A DNA stretch of 64,000 bases. Origin: Adiantum capillus-veneris. Its lineage: Eukaryota > Streptophyta > Polypodiopsida > Polypodiales > Pteridaceae. Position 1 is the stretch's first letter. Every line of letters begins with the position of its first letter. Position numbers and translations under genes: made by a program. Below are positions 46,966 through 59,200 of the stretch, piece by piece. Where the stretch lies: contig CM043958.1 of NCBI GenBank assembly GCA_014529385.2, positions 78,666,669 to 78,730,668 of the forward strand. Direction: 5' to 3'. The notes under the pieces were generated by a model, which saw only the letters and a list, made by a program, of their open reading frames with translations, did no database searches and was not told the DNA's origin.

Positions 46966-47960
46966 GCTATAACTTAAATACAAATAATTTTTAGTAAAAG
47001 TTAAGCACATTAGTGATACTTAAAATGCATTCTATGTGCACCTAATGAGAACCTACTCGTCCTCAATCACTCCTCATGGACCCCATATTACAACATTACA
47101 GCACGACTCTTCCTTAACTTATATGGCACCTAAAATCACACAGACAACATAAACATTTTTTGTGGATGTACCAAATTAGTCAAACTAATTTCAAGATGAG
47201 GGTGTGCTTCCATTTAATTTTCATAGACATTCCACCAAAGTCTCCATTATCTTCAGCAACACCAAGTGGTTGTGACATTGAATTTTTTATGGGGGACAAA
47301 AGGCTCAATTTTCATGTTGAGAGATTACCCAAAAAAAGAATAATAGATTGTATACAGATTTTTATATCACAATAAGAAGATCGTGGCTCTTCGAGCATCC
47401 ACACAAGCTACGGGAGGACTCATAAACAAAACTTTAGTACTTTTTTTTTGCGCTAAAATTCCAATCTTTATATTTCTATTCGTGAGTGGAGTTCAAGCTT
47501 TTCCTAGAGAAATTAAGTGGGAGAAATTACCATTCAAAGTTGGATACAAGATATGAAAGATTTGTATCAAGTTGCATTCTCTTTTTCACCAATTGATAGG
47601 AATCGTTTTGGTGAACACTCAAATTAGAAGGCTTTTCTTTCACCTCCTTTGACAGTCAAGCTACTTACAAGAAATCTTGATGCTTCAAATACAAAGTGAG
47701 TCCATATAAAATTCCCGTTGTTACATTAAATACAGATTTTTGGACCCTCTTGATATCAAGTGATAAAAAAACATACATGCAATGCAGAGATAACCAATAA
47801 TCTCTACTTAATTGAGTAAAGTTTGGTGTTTACATCAATCTTTGAATGGTAACCATGTACTTATATAGTGAATATAACTCTATGATGATTCCTCTCAATG
47901 GGAACACTATCAAGTCATGTACTCATAATGAATATAACTCTATGATAATTCCTCTCAAAT
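46966..47960. other. No gene recognised
   Basis: Short frames only. 47870-47970 repeats an AATATAACTCTATGAT.ATTCCTCTCAA phrase twice about 60 bp apart, the second copy supplying the LINE insertion target. Confidence 0.55.
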
Positions 47961-47974
47961 AGGAATACTATCAA

Positions 47975-48335
47975 ATTGGTAGATATTGTTTCTTCAGTAA
48001 TATATGAAACGCCAAGAACTATCGGGTCTTTGATAGCAACCTCTCTGTGGCTAGCTTCTCAAAGATTGCATAAGAAGTAAGGATATAATATACGTGATAG
48101 GTAAAAGGCAAAATTCAAATGATTGGCTTGGGGTGACTCTTGCCCTCCGGTCGAGCCTTGTTGCGTAAAGGACTCGGCGTCTGGTAATAGTATGTTACTA
48201 CGACATACTTCTAACTAGGATCTGATGTCACCATCTCACCCTCAAGGCTCGGCATGAGCTTGAGACTAATTTGTATATTTCTTGGTGGCATTTTAATACA
48301 AGCACTCACAATTGTGAGTTTTGCAAAAAGACAAA
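47975..48335 (+). mobile_element. Short LINE 3'-end insertion with 14-bp target duplication
   Basis: 361 bp beginning near ATTGGTAGATATTG and containing the LINE tail (CCTCAAGGCTCGGCATGAGC) and the palindrome at 48304-48319. AGGAATACTATCAA flanks it at 47961-47974 and 48336-48349. Confidence 0.9.
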
Positions 48336-48712
48336 AGGAATACTATCAAGTCATTTTTGGAAAACAGTGAATAGAATGGAACGATTAGCATTATATCTAA
48401 TAAACATCAATTATACTTGATGGCCATAACCTTTTGAAAATTTTGTACTTTGCTGCTCAAAGAAAAAAGTATGAGAAATACTATAAGAAAACAAGTCATT
48501 TTGTAAGAACTAGAAAGGTGTAAATCTTTTTTTTTTTTTTTGGCAAAACTCACAATTGTGAGTGGATAGTATTAAGAACATCAAAAATATACAACAGCCT
48601 CGAGCTCAGACCGAGCCTTGAGGGTCACAAGATTGCACGTTATTTGCTTGGCAGAAAAACCACTACCACCCCTAGGCTTTCCCTATTACAAGATGTTATG
48701 TATTGTTCTAAA

Positions 48713-49198
48713 CTAGTCCTCTGAGGCTTGTTTGTCTCCGATCATGTGTATCGTCACTCTGCTCTCTTGTATGATTTCACATAAGCTTGCCACAGCCATA
48801 TCCCCCTGAAACACGCGGCGGTTCCTTGCTTGCCAAATATGGTGCAAGAAGTAGTACCTGATTATTTGAGTGCAGACAAGAAGAGCAGGACTTCCCAACC
48901 TGTTACTACCAAAGAACAGATCATTCTTGAAGAACTTAATTTGCCATGTCCTTTGAATCCACTTGCATATTTTCCCAGCCATGCCCCTGATTGCCTGGCA
49001 TCCCATGAAAAGGTGGGTTAGGTCTTCACTAGCTACTATGCACCCCGAGCAACGATCAGACCCGATGCCTTTTTCTTGTACCTTTACTCCCGTCGACAGA
49101 GCACCCCACATCACTTTCCACAAAAATATGATCTTCATATACTGAGGACACCTTGGCTTCCAAATGTTCTCCATGATTCCCTCCCACCGCTTTTCCAT
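48713..49198 (-). pseudogene. LINE C-terminal zinc-binding domain (zf-RVT type)
   Basis: 161 codons with WGALSTGVKVQ..GSDRCSGC..SEDLTHLFMGC..IRGMAGKICKW, the Cys-His pattern typical of the region after the RT in plant LINEs. It is about 90% alike in reading to 44316-44660. It ends shortly before the 3' tail. Confidence 0.82.
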
Positions 49199-50093
49199 CT
49201 AGTGTCTTATCCATAATTTGTTGAGGAGGCTACACCAATTAGCCTCGTGTATTAATGCATGGTAAATGCCTTTAGAGTGTGGTTTCCAAAAAAGGCTACT
49301 CCCGGGACATCTCCAAGCGTCCCATTCAAAGTTGGATTCACAAATTGGCATCACCACCTTATCAAGATCTTTCATCACCGTGTAGACTAGTAAGATCTCA
49401 AAGCCATTCAGTTGAAATGGGATGGCTAGAGAGTGAGCAGTTTTCTAGCACTTCCTATTGCCATCCCAGAATTGCTCTAGTCGAACGAGCCCCTTATTAT
49501 TCACCTTCCTAGCCATTTCTATCCAGTAAAAGATTTGCGACGGCCCCAATATTTTAGAGAGCCCAAGGGACCAATGCAATATGGAGTTCTGAAAGTATCT
49601 GGTTACTTCTCCCCGTTCCAAAACCTCATCAACACTTTTGCACTTCCTCATCGGCTCCCTTGAGAGTCCACGAGACTTAAGATAAGATCACTTCGGGGCG
49701 AGAAGTTTGTCGTGCATCACAACCCCCTTCCACTTTCCCCCTTTCGATCCCAATTTTGCTGCATCAAGCATTTCCTTGGTCATGATAGCCTAAGATTGGT
49801 TTTGTTTAGCCAAGACCACAAATTTGGCACAAAGGGCCTCAACATGAATACAGGGTTAAGAATGCCGAGCCCTCCTAACTACCTCCCATCTAGCCCACTG
49901 CCATGGCCGGGATGTTTTCGTGTTGTTCTTCCAAAGAAACCTGTTCACCGGTTTTAAGAATTTTTCCCAATTACACTTAGCCATCTTGAGCAGAGGACTG
50001 AGGAAAGAAATATACGGGATCATAAAAGCATTGATCACTCTAATCCGGCTTTGGAAGGGTAGGAGAACAAACTTCACCTTCTCATTTTGGCGC

Positions 50094-51395
50094 TTATTTT
50101 TTCATGACCCATTGAAATATTTGAATGTGGGTTACGTCCATCCCTACGGGGGCTCCAAGGTGTCTAAATATACACCCTTTTGAGATAATATCTCCTGTCA
50201 AGACTGAAGGGTCAAAAGAGTCGTTCTCCGATAGGGAGATTAGTCTTGACTTCTCTATATTGCACTTTGATCCCGAGGCCATGGAAAATGTTTGCACAAT
50301 CTCCAGAGCTCTCATGACAACTTTAGGGCATGCCTTCAAGAATAGGAGCGAATCATCTGCGAACATTTTGGCCAGTAGTTGGTCATTGCCCGTCAATGCT
50401 AGACCTTGAATCTCTCCGTGCGCTGCACTGGCTTCGAGCATTGTAATGAGAGGATGCGACCCGATGGCGAGCAGCAAGGGGGCCAGGGGATATCCTTGCT
50501 TAATAGACCTTTTAACCTCAAAAGTTCCCACAATCCTGTCATTAAACAAGATCTATGATTGGCTGCCACCGCCTAGTGTGCATATGAGGCGACAAAGGCG
50601 AGGCCCAAATCCTAGACTCCCACGAATTCTTCTATGTAGGACCATTCTATCCTATCATAGGCTTTGTCGAGGTCCAGCTGTAGCAAGATGCACTCTTGCT
50701 TGGAGAAGGATGCATACTCTATTCCTACCATTGCTCTCAAAATATTGTCATATATAGATCTCCCTTTAATGAACCCGTGTTGATGAAGAGAGATCATTCG
50801 ACTCAGGAGGGGGGCAAGTCTGAGAGCTATCGCCTTGGAAATAATTTCGTATGCTACTGACATCATCGTAATGGGACGCCAATGTTTAAGTTGAGAGAAA
50901 AAATATGTTTGGGGATGGGCTTGATAAGCCCTCTCTTAATACTTGCATCCAAAGACTCTTCGAAAACAGCTAGATTGGCAATCCATGTGAATGGACCCTT
51001 GAGATCATCCCAAAATTCCGTGAGGAATTCAGCCGTATGTCCATTCCAACTGGGGAACTTTTCATTGCCAAGAGCTTTTAGTGCCGCTGAGCATTACTCC
51101 TCAGAGAAGGACTTTTCCATGCAGTTGGCTTCCTCCTGAGGAACCTTCTTTTCACACTTCCAAGTAAAGACGCCCGGTCTTCTTCCACTTCGTGAGATTG
51201 GGTCTCTGGTTGGCCGCTAATCTCGCAGAGATACTTGAGCATAAGTGTAGCCATCTCATCTTGGTTTTGAATTGTATTCCCTTTCTCATCATCGAGCACT
51301 TGCACGTGGCCTCGACTTTTCTTCACTTTCAGAGCCCTAAAAAAATGTTCTTGGTTAGAAGGCTCTGGTTGCTGGAAAGCTTCCCTAGATAGCAA
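50094..51395 (-). pseudogene. LINE reverse transcriptase region, frameshifted
   Basis: Frame pieces 51078-51395 (linker), 50612-50866 (HGFIKGRSIYDNIL and motif A LQLDLDKAYDRIEW) and 50094-50549 (motif B QGYPLAPLL, motif C FADDSLLF). The catalytic Asp residues are preserved, but at least three frame changes separate the pieces. Confidence 0.88.
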
Positions 51396-51543
51396 TCTTG
51401 CCTTCTTGATTTCCTCCAGCTATTCATTGGCCATTTGAGATTTATCTTCAAGCCATCGCTTGCTCTCATCTTCGGTAGCCAATCCGGCAGCCTTCCTAGA
51501 GGCTAATTGCGCTACATCCTCTGTGAGATGTTTGATATGTGAC

Positions 51544-52497
51544 TCATTGGCTTTTTTTTACCTGAGGACCCGAAGTTTTGATAGATTTTTGTACACTCCG
51601 AACAAATACATTCCAAGCACTAGGTTTATTCATCCCCACATCTTTCTTGAGCTTTCCCAACCCTTTCTTGGTGATGCTTCTGAAGAGAGGGTCTTTGAAC
51701 AGGTGTGTCCCTTTAACAAGAAGCTTTTTCTCCCCTCTCGAGGATTGCTCCCCCCCCCCCCCCCCCCCCCCCCCCTTTTCTTTCTTGAGTTGTAAGTGTA
51801 TTGGCATGTGATTGGAGAGGCTTTTTGTTGAGATTACCTTTATCTCTAACGTCGATGAGATCCAGTCAACTTGATAAGAGCAATAGCATCTATCCAGCCG
51901 GGAGGCAGTGCGAGCATATTGAAGGCTTGTGTAGGTGAATCCAGGCATGCTGTTCCATGGACCCACTTCCCACAAGTCAATCATAGCCCACTTCTCACAT
52001 AAGCTCAACCATTTAGACTTTTTTGAGCCAGCCAGTAGACTGGCGGCGCCTGTTCTGTCGTTGCTTTTCTCGACCATATTGAAATCTCCAACCATCAGCC
52101 ACTCGCCTTCGATTAGAGTATCCCTTAGTTGCATCCACAGTTTAGCTCTATCCTTTGCGTTGCAGGGGCCGTAAACATTTACTATGGTGATAGGTTGATT
52201 GTCCCATGTGATTCTAACACCAAGGACTCTTCTGGAGGGGTCGCTAAGAACCACCTTTGGCTCCAAATCTCTGTCAGTAATGAGCAAGACACCACTGAAA
52301 CCGCCGCTTCCTTCCCCATAAAAGATAATTTTTTTCCTACAGCCTGTTTTTTCTTGCACCGGGCATCCAAATGTTGTTCTTGGATGTCCCAGCAATTGAC
52401 TGCCTTCTCTTTCTTCTTCCTCCCAGAAGAGAGTGGCCTTCTTCCGTGTTTTTAGTGCCTTCACATTCCAAGATTGAATAGAGAGAGTGTCCATCAT
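51544..52497 (-). pseudogene. LINE apurinic-type endonuclease, 317-codon frame
   Basis: Begins MMDTLSIQSWNVKAL (metal-binding Asn). It then has IVNVYGPC, GDFNMVE (catalytic Asp-Asn), SRLDRCY and LSNHMPI (terminal His). Near residues 27-50 the frame departs from the related copy at 12.6 kb (there AIQEHHLNA), so the catalytic Glu is lost through a local frameshift pair. A 26-bp C tract (51750-51775) encodes a Gly run between the endonuclease and the RT linker. It would nick target DNA to prime reverse transcription. Confidence 0.85.
51750..51775. repeat. Poly-C tract inside LINE endonuclease region
   Basis: 26 C in a row. It stays in frame and gives a Gly run on the minus strand. Confidence 0.95.
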
Positions 52498-53970
52498 TGG
52501 GAAAGGGGGACAAATTCTTTTGCCTCCAGGAACTCTTCACCACAGTTCCCATTTAGGTTGTCCTCTTTTGGATCCTTTTCTGCTATAACCTGCATGGTAT
52601 CCAGCTTGGAAGTGAAAAGGTCCTCTTGATTCGTCTTCCCCAAAACTTTGAATATATTGTCATACAGGACAAGAGGCTTTGGGATATCCGACGGGAGACC
52701 TATGATTTGTCCCAAGGCCCTAGCCTTTGCTTTGAACCATTTACATGAAATATGAGATACTTGTTGCCAGCCCTCATCTTTTGACCTAATAGTTGGAGTC
52801 ATCACGATCTTCTGCATTACTGAGGTGGTCGTTCTTTGCTGAGTGGTGGATGAAAAGAGGTAGCTTTGGGTGGTCTTGCCCTTACCCCGGATGCCATGAT
52901 CTTGTTTCTCCACATCTTTATTCGAGTTGAACTTATTTTTCCCACCCTCTGCCTTGCCAAGATCTTCAGTAGGCTTCTTTGTTGGATCTACTATATTCGT
53001 GCCACCCTGTGGGGTAGCTGCGATTCACTTCTCTACTGTGTAGGCTTTAGCACCTCAGCGGGAAACACCCTCGTATAATGCCCGAATTTGTTGCATTTGA
53101 AGCAGGCCCCGAAGAAGGTGTAATGTTAAGAGGAATGATCTTTAGCCCTGCCCCAACATTCACCACCAAGTTCTTTGTCTATGACTTCCTCAGATCCCAC
53201 TAGATACACACCTTGTTTGTTGCTACCCCCGGGGCTCTGGCAGATGGGACAAACAATGGATCACCAAGCGAAGATGCGAGGTCCTTCAAGTTCTTCCTAA
53301 GCCATAATGGGAGGTTGCCAAACTCCACCCGACTGGGCAGAGATCCTTGAATGCCTCGTTAGATTCAAATAGACGGTCCCAAGGGAGCACGCACACTAGC
53401 GCACGATTGAAGAAAAGCGGGCTTTTCTCCAAAACCTTCTCAACCATTGCACTATCGTTGAACTAAACTGACACGAATCCTTTTGCTATATAGTGGATGA
53501 ATATTATCGAGCCGTGTTGATTCAAAGCCAATTATAAAGCTCAATTCTATTGGGAGCTCTCCCCATAAACCCGAAGACTAGAGTGGAATTTGCAACCTCC
53601 GCAAGTTGTTTTTTCACTATGGCAGGGGGAACAACCACTGTAACGGCATCGATGCGTTGCGGGAGAGCCTTCTTCAGTGCTTGGAATGCTCCGTCCCCTT
53701 TGGCCACTTTAGCAGCATCCTCCTATGACGCCGAATCCTCGTGCGGCATTTTGTTCAATGAAAGTGCAATGAGGATTGCTGCTAGGTCTTTTTCCACTAC
53801 ATCTTTCTTTGTTTCAGTTCCTCCTTACTCAGATTAGTAAGGGAGCTTTGACCGCTATCTTAGGCGCCCGGTTCCACAAGGTCGCCGAACGAATTGATAG
53901 CCTTGAGAGCATCGGGTTATTATTTGCCTGACACTGCTTTGACGTAGGACGTCTTAGAGGAGCTCGCCAT
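52494..53970 (-). pseudogene. LINE ORF1 (gag-like nucleic acid-binding protein) remnant
   Basis: A start-like MASSSKTSYVKAVSGK lies near 53970 and runs into a stop. Frame pieces follow: 53522-53707 (GFMGRAPNRIELYNWL, as in the DUF4283 domain of plant LINE gag), a knuckle-like CFKCNKFGHYTRVF near 53095, and 52494-52913 up to the endonuclease ORF. The knuckle has C-X2-C-X4-H but Phe where the last Cys should be. The protein would coat LINE RNA; here it is broken by several frameshifts. Confidence 0.75.
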
Positions 53971-54028
53971 GGCACGGTGATAGGCCTCACTGACACCAAG
54001 TTATACAACGTGTTACAAAAAAACATAA

Positions 54029-54115
54029 TAATCTCGTGTGCTGCCGTGTGGGGGGGGGGGGGGAGGTGTAATCTCGCGTGCTACAGTGTGTGTGTGTGTG
54101 GGGGGGGGAGGTGCT
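54029..54115 (+). repeat. G-rich tandem repeat at the LINE 5' end
   Basis: Two units, AATCTCGTGTGCTGCCGTGTG plus a G run then AGGTG (54029-54069) and AATCTCGCGTGCTACAGTG plus TG and G runs then AGGTG (54070-54112). Possibly LINE 5' untranslated repeats. Confidence 0.6.
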
Positions 54116-54285
54116 ACATAAATGAGTATACGACAATGGTTGAGTTTTTTAATTGTAGAAGAATACATACATGTTAGTGTAGCAAGTATAACTTTCTAAA
54201 TATTACTAGTTTCTTAGGCCAATTGTGTACATTTTAAGTAGTAACCATATCTAATCGTAAACTTTAAATTTGACCAGATATTGAG

Positions 54286-55470
54286 TAGCTTCTATGGGAT
54301 TCTACAAGTCATAATGCCAAATCCAATTTTTCATGTTTGTTGTATTTAGCACTTCCTTACCGTCTGCAAGGTTTCACTTAGTAAGAGATCCATTATTCTT
54401 TTGACATGCTCCATGGCCCCTTTTGAATCCAAAGGCCCAAAGAGAACTAAGAAGACTATATAGCATGGGTATTGAGCATGACTATAGAAACTTTGATGAT
54501 AGGTCAGCAGAATGGCAAAAATGAAGCTTTTTTGTATCTTTTTTTTTGCCAAAAAGAAAAATAGTGAGACAAAAGTAGCTATATGATTTGATCATGAACC
54601 CATTGAAGTTAAAGGAGAATTTTATCTCATGTCCTACAAAATCTTTCCAAGTCTTATTTATATGCAATCAATCGTAAAAAAATTGGCTCTTTTGGGCAAA
54701 ATGGAATGGTCCATTAACTTTGGAGGTTGGTTGTGACCAAGAGATGCGGAAATTTTTTTACAAGTTTCTCAATTTTTCCATATGTAGTAGTCCTTAAACT
54801 ATAAGTTCATGAAAGGATTTTCCAAAATGTGTGGATCTTCTATGGTTTTGAAAGTTTTTTTCAAAACCTTGAGAGGACACTTTATGTCTTGTGAGGTTAC
54901 CAACCTAGTGTTAAAATAGTTATTTTGATCCAAAAGCATGCTCTAAAATATATTAATACACCTGTATTAATTTTGAAAGCCACTAGACTCTTAGCCATGA
55001 GACTAATTTGAAACACATGGCCATGCCGCTAATTTAAGGCTTTTCAATTCTAGCCAGGAAAAATATGCTTCTTTGACAATGTTGAAATATTTTTGAAATA
55101 GAGCATGTAGCTATTTTCATTGGAAGCCTATTGAATAGCCGAGAGTGTTTTGATCATCTTTATGGACCATCTAACTATTTTGGTAGTATTTGTTGACAAA
55201 TCATAGTAATAACATCTTTGTTGGCAACATAGTAATACCAGAAAAACTTTGTATTATTGGTTTTGCCATTAGTGTTGTCTACTGGGTCCCTTGTCATTAG
55301 ACTGAATCTCGCCAGATACCCATTAGAATATTTCGCAGGTCATTTGGAGGGCCTTGTAAGAAATTGTATTTTCTCTCTATATAGAAACTTTTTTTAAAAT
55401 GCACTTGCACCTTGTGAGTACGTCCAAAAGGATAACCAGACACTCTAAAAAGAAGATTTATATTCTCAAT
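54286..55470. other. No gene seen between LINE and foldback element
   Basis: AT-rich, short frames without recognisable domains. Confidence 0.6.
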
Positions 55471-56217
55471 CGTCTTTGAAAACGGTCACTTTTTTATTTA
55501 TGCGAGTGTCTTTTTCAGGAGACAGGTGCGGCGCATTCAATGCAGCTTACGTCATCACTAGAACTTGAAAAGTCACAAACTGTCAAATAGTGATAGATTT
55601 TGAGGCTTTTAATACCACCAATGCGTCCGGAACGCCAAAATACTATAAAAACAAATGTCTACTTGTTTCGATCTGACATCCGAAGAGGCAAAAATGTCAA
55701 AAAACCCAAAAAATGGGCTTTTTTCTTAAGGCGCGCGAGGAGGCATTCTAAAATTCTAGAATGCCCCCCTGCGCGCCGTTAGTACAAAGCTTCTTTTAGT
55801 GGTTTTTTGACACTTATCTTTCAAGAAAGCCCCTTTTTAGAGGTTTTCTGACATTTTCCTCTCAAAAAGCTCCTTAAAAAGGGAAAAAAATGGCCTTTTT
55901 ACTAATGGCGCGTGAGGAGGCATTCCAAAATTTTGGAATGCCCCCCTCGCGCGGCGTTAGTAAAATGTTCTTTTAGGGGTTTTTGACATTTTTTGCCTCT
56001 TTGGATGTAGGAGCGAGGCAATTAGACATTCATTTCTAAGATATTTGGGCGTTCCGGACGCATTGACAGTATCAAAAGTTTCAAAATCTTCCACCACTTG
56101 ATAGTTTTGTGACTTTTTGAGTTCCAGTGATGACCTAAGCCGTATTAAATGCACCGCATCTACCTTCTGAAAAAGGTGCTCGCATTAAATGAAAGAGAGT
56201 GATCGTTTTCAAGGACC
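55471..56217. mobile_element. Long imperfect inverted repeat (foldback element), 747 bp
   Basis: The left arm (55471 to about 55790) and right arm (about 55895-56217) are complementary over more than 300 bp, including an exact 18-bp match containing TGCGTCCGGAACGCC (left near 55621, right near 56045). Each arm holds its own smaller palindrome: 55742-55765 and a perfect 24-bp one at 55919-55942, flanked by GC-rich GCGCG sequence. The loop of about 100 bp has direct repeats. No ORF. It looks like a non-autonomous foldback or MITE-type DNA transposon; the family is not recognised and no target duplication was seen. Confidence 0.82.
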
Positions 56218-59200
56218 ACTAGATTATTAAATGAGGAGAGGGACACCTTTTATATTTTTGTTAATATCAATTTATTTTTCTACGTAACGTAAGCTCTTCT
56301 CTCATTGGAGGAGCTTATTTTCATCTCTCTTCCAAAAGGCCCTCCAAAAGACCTCCGAAATCTCCTAATGCTTGACCTATATAGTAAGCTTTCACCATGG
56401 AAACCTGACGAGATGCTATTTCTAAATTGAGCTCAGGACCTGCACGAACGAGCGAACACTCAGTTTGAGCCAAGCCAGCTTGCATAGGTTCCTGCAATCT
56501 CTGCGAGAGTATACATTAAAAAAAAATAATATGCCTTTCCTTCCTTTGATCGCTAGCCTCTGCGTACCTCCGTCCTCACCATTGCTCTCTCAAATAGACC
56601 ATCTCTCTCTCTCTCTCTCTCCCCAGCTCTATCTCCTTGTCGGCGTTCGCCCTCACACAACCACCTTGCCATTAGACACAAGTCTGTCTTTTGCATCTAC
56701 TATGTCGAATTTAAGAGTATCTCCTTAAATTCTAGGTTTAAAGAAAAATGTGTGCCACCCTTACGTGCTCGTATGAGTCTGTTGATGAATAGATAAAAAT
56801 ATGCTGAGCAACATTGGTAGCCAAGTTTGGATTTTTGTGAACGTCTAGAAGACTAATCAACACCAATTGACATGACACCTGATGCCAACATAAAGTTGTA
56901 ATTCTCTTGAAGATTTGTTAAAGGAAATTTGAAGTGAGGCACAATGATTCATTTGATCCATTCCTACAGTCACCATACATCATTAATTTATTGTTTATTT
57001 TAGGCCTTTTGATTTTGTTGAATGTTTGTGATTCAGATTTGTGAAAACCAGGATGCAATATTAGACTTCTTTTTTGAGTCACTTGTCTCCGTTAATTTAC
57101 CAAAAAAACGAACCTTCTAATGGTTAAGATGTAGCATGGACTCTTATCTTCTTCTCTTCCTTTAGTAGAGTCCACATAATAATAAACCTCATTTAAAATT
57201 AAATATATTTTCATTTTAGATAAGCAAATATTTTGTCTATACTTAACTCTTATCTGTTCCCAACAAAATCCACATGTATTTTGTTCAATGCCAAATTTTC
57301 AAATTCAAGAAAGGCTCTTTGATTATGAAATTTGAGATTTCTTTTATAATAGAGAATACACTCCTTATATTTTCACCTTTCTTTGTTTCAATGTAAATTT
57401 CGTTTAATACAAATCAATAAAATTTTATGACTTTGAATGAAGTTTTTATGCATGTATTGTTAAATGTTTCAAGCAAAAAACACTTATCACCATTGATATC
57501 CCTCTCCCCTTAAAACATTAATATAGTTATTTGTCACTCAATCTATATATATAACAATGCAAAAATTGCTCTTGCTACATCAATGAAGCCATCATTAACC
57601 GTTATCCCTCGCCTCTTGAAACATTTATAAACCACAAAGATACTGTGTTACATCTTTAACATTAAATTGGTCCAATTTGTTTACCACCACTGAGTGAAGC
57701 GCTTTGGTTGAGGAAAGCTCCCTTCTTTCAGTAGCTTGTTGCTACTGCATAAACACCGCACATGCTTGAACCATTTGCATTGTGACAGGATGAACCCGTA
57801 CCCCCTGTTGCTCTTATTTCTTCATAGCTTTATTTTGAGACCTTCAATGAAGCTCTTGAACCCTCACCCTAGCCTACTTTACGTTGGGCTCACCAAAAAT
57901 GTTTCAAGAAGTGCGCAGTCCAATTAGGAAAGTGTCGGGCCTCTGACTGTGAGGATTCGTAGCAAAATCAAGCAAGACAAAGATGATTTGAAGCTAAAAC
58001 TCGAACATGTAGTGGAAGCAGTACGAGACTGCACTAGCACCTTGGATTGGAATGGCTGTATCTCCTTGGCTATATGCCCAAATGAGCCCATTCTTGGCTC
58101 TTTAAGTTCCTTCTCAACTTGCACAAAGATGCACCATTGTTGATGTGGCATCTTGAGCCATTTTGTGCTATTTTTAGGCTATGCTTGATCATTTACAGCC
58201 ATTTTTAACCTTTTTTTTGCCAAAAATATCTCTTTTAGACCGTAAAATGCCCAAACAAGTTGGAAAAATCCCTATTTTTGAGAAAAATTCCCTTGTAGCT
58301 CAAATTTAATGCTGAACCTCATTTTTCCACTTGGTAAGCACTTTGGACACTTATTTTATGCTCGCATATGAAACCTGCTATTTTTGACCAAGATCGCCCG
58401 CATTGAACTTTCCAGGCAAAACAAGCGTGCCACTTCGAAACACTTGACATTTGCACATTCCTAGAGAAAATAATACCTGCCTTAATGTGCTAAAACATGA
58501 AACGGGGTCACATCCTCTGCCTCGCTTGCCCGTCGAGGTATGTATATGCCTGCAACCATGGTATTCGTTTTCGCATATATCACACTATGTACATTGTAGC
58601 ATCTGATCGCACACATCAAAAACATTGAGAGTGAGGTAGATATTTTTATTTTCACATTATGCACATGCCACAACACGACACCGTCACTTTGATAAACCAT
58701 AAACCATAACATCACATATTTGCAAAAACAATTCTTTGCCTTTTTCAGGTGCATTCATAACATGCTAATGAAAGTATTTGAAGTCAAGCCAATGCATCAA
58801 GATCAACCCCATATTGTACACTAACACCTTATCATATCACTTTACCTATATGAGACTCATGCAACAAACGGAAATACAAAAAGAAAGCCACCTTATTCAT
58901 ATTTGCCCATACGGCTTAGGACGACTAATCATATACCCCCATATAAGTTTATTGAAATTATACACTTGAAAATCAACTCACTAAAACAAATCATAAAACG
59001 TACATGAACCACTGATCTAACTCACGACGTCATAAGGAGTATACTCCCTATAGGTAGCACCCCTACATGCATAGGTAACCTCGTATATAGAACGGTTAAT
59101 ATCTCGCACTGCGAAAGTGATCTCAAAGACTTAAATACATTTATCAGTAAGTTTAATCAAGCTTTTGATTAGGCTAAGTGGGTTTGCTTGTCTGATGAGT

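Larger units (their letters stand above)
48528..54010 (-). mobile_element. Near full-length LINE with ORF1, endonuclease, RT and zinc-binding C-terminus, decayed
   Basis: On the minus strand the order is ORF1 relic (from about 53970), AP endonuclease, RT, zinc-binding domain, then a 3' tail ending in the ACTCACAATTGTGAGT palindrome at 48548-48563 and an A-tract (poly-T on plus at 48528-48540). Domain order fits plant L1-like LINEs. Many frameshifts; only the endonuclease keeps a long frame. A possible target duplication is AGGTGTAAATCT (about 48515) against AGGTGTAATCT (about 54065), one base different, so tentative. Confidence 0.9.

Noticed and set aside
48511-54075. Firm target duplication for the near full-length LINE
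   Set aside because: AGGTGTAAATCT against AGGTGTAATCT is one base off and lies in a repeat-rich spot; kept only as tentative.
57736-58754. Possible small genes at 57.7-58.8 kb
   Set aside because: Short overlapping frames on both strands, no domain, no splice structure I could support.
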